Part shown: in pieces, positions 5,717-5,966 of the stretch | How the letters are laid out: each line of letters opens with the position of its first letter | How positions within the stretch are numbered: position 1 is the first letter of the stretch | Assembly: GCA_913031555.1 (NCBI GenBank) | Contig: CAJWDO010000115.1 | Coordinates: 1 to 5,966, forward strand | Length of the DNA: 5,966 nt | From: an uncultured Alphaproteobacteria bacterium | GTDB lineage: Bacteria > Pseudomonadota > Alphaproteobacteria > Puniceispirillales > Puniceispirillaceae | Reading direction: 5' to 3' | The notes under the pieces: model-generated | The model's input: the letters and a program-made list of their open reading frames with translations, nothing else | Database searches by the model: none | Told to the model about the DNA's origin: nothing | Position numbers and translations under genes: made by a program

Positions 5717-5966
5717 TCACTGGGGTGCGGCAGGCTCATTGCCGGAAGCCTTTGTCCGCCTAGCCGCAGGGATTGATGCCCGCTTGCGCTTCGCCCGCGG
5801 CGTCTCGATTTCATCGGCAGGGTCCTCACGAGACAGCGTGCCGCCTTCGACGATAATCTTGATCTCGTCACCGTTGAGGGTTTCATATTCCAGCAACCCC
5901 TGGGCCAACCGTTCCAGTTCATCATCATGTTTCTTGAGGATCTTCATGGCCGCACCATAGGCCTCG
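5717..5966 (-). CDS. ftsH: ATP-dependent zinc metalloprotease FtsH, C-terminal fragment (cut by the right window edge)
   Basis: Only the last 82 codons are present. The segment EAYGAAMKILKKHDDELERL followed by AQGLLEYETLNGDEI matches the helical end of the FtsH peptidase domain, where LLE-ETL-G-EI is the characteristic final motif. FtsH is a hexameric inner-membrane AAA+ protease that degrades misfolded membrane proteins and regulators. The AAA+ module, HEXXH zinc site and transmembrane helices lie outside the window. After the motif comes a tail of about 45 residues, hydrophilic and with a basic patch RAKRKR, of a kind that is poorly conserved and probably disordered. The stop TGA (5717-5719) is 9 nt from the folP GTG. 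The placement directly before folP and glmM supports the call, which rests on a short conserved stretch. Confidence 0.88.
   Translation of the reverse strand, partial: EAYGAAMKILKKHDDELERLAQGLLEYETLNGDEIKIIVEGGTLSREDPADEIETPRAKRKRASIPAARRTKASGNEPAAPQ

Overview
The window reads as ordinary chromosome of a GC-rich alphaproteobacterium. The evidence is a SerC of the form common in Alphaproteobacteria (Methanosarcina-like, not the E. coli type), a FolP with the N-terminal extension often seen in that class, and the gene order ftsH-folP-glmM followed by serC-serA. A Rhodospirillales- or SAR116-like lineage is possible, but the sequence alone does not settle it. All six genes lie on the minus strand, so transcription runs from high to low coordinates. 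No mobile element, CRISPR array, tRNA or rRNA was seen, and no gene-free stretch exceeds about 155 bases.

Layout in transcription order: the C-terminal end of ftsH (membrane AAA+ protease, cut by the right edge); folP (dihydropteroate synthase, GTG start, 9 nt after the ftsH stop and in the same frame); a 67-nt gap with a candidate promoter; glmM (phosphoglucosamine mutase); a 134-nt gap with candidate promoters and three consecutive hairpins; serC (phosphoserine aminotransferase); a 67-nt gap with an in-frame 18-bp tandem duplication that carries the serC stop codon, and a perfect small hairpin touching the serA ribosome binding site; serA (3-phosphoglycerate dehydrogenase, GTG start); a 155-nt gap with inverted repeats; and the first 22 codons of purA (adenylosuccinate synthetase), cut by the left edge.

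Functionally there are two units. ftsH-folP-glmM joins protein quality control, folate synthesis and the UDP-GlcNAc precursor pathway, and is a conserved housekeeping neighbourhood. serC-serA encodes the first two steps of serine synthesis from 3-phosphoglycerate and is very probably one operon. Serine made here feeds one-carbon units into the tetrahydrofolate pool that depends on FolP, and purine synthesis (PurA) uses that pool. The metabolic link is real, but co-regulation of the two units is only inferred.

I see no new protein system. The points that merit a second look are in the non-coding parts: the structured serC leader (possibly the known alphaproteobacterial serC RNA motif), the stop-codon duplication after serC, the hairpin at the serA start, and the inverted repeat before purA.
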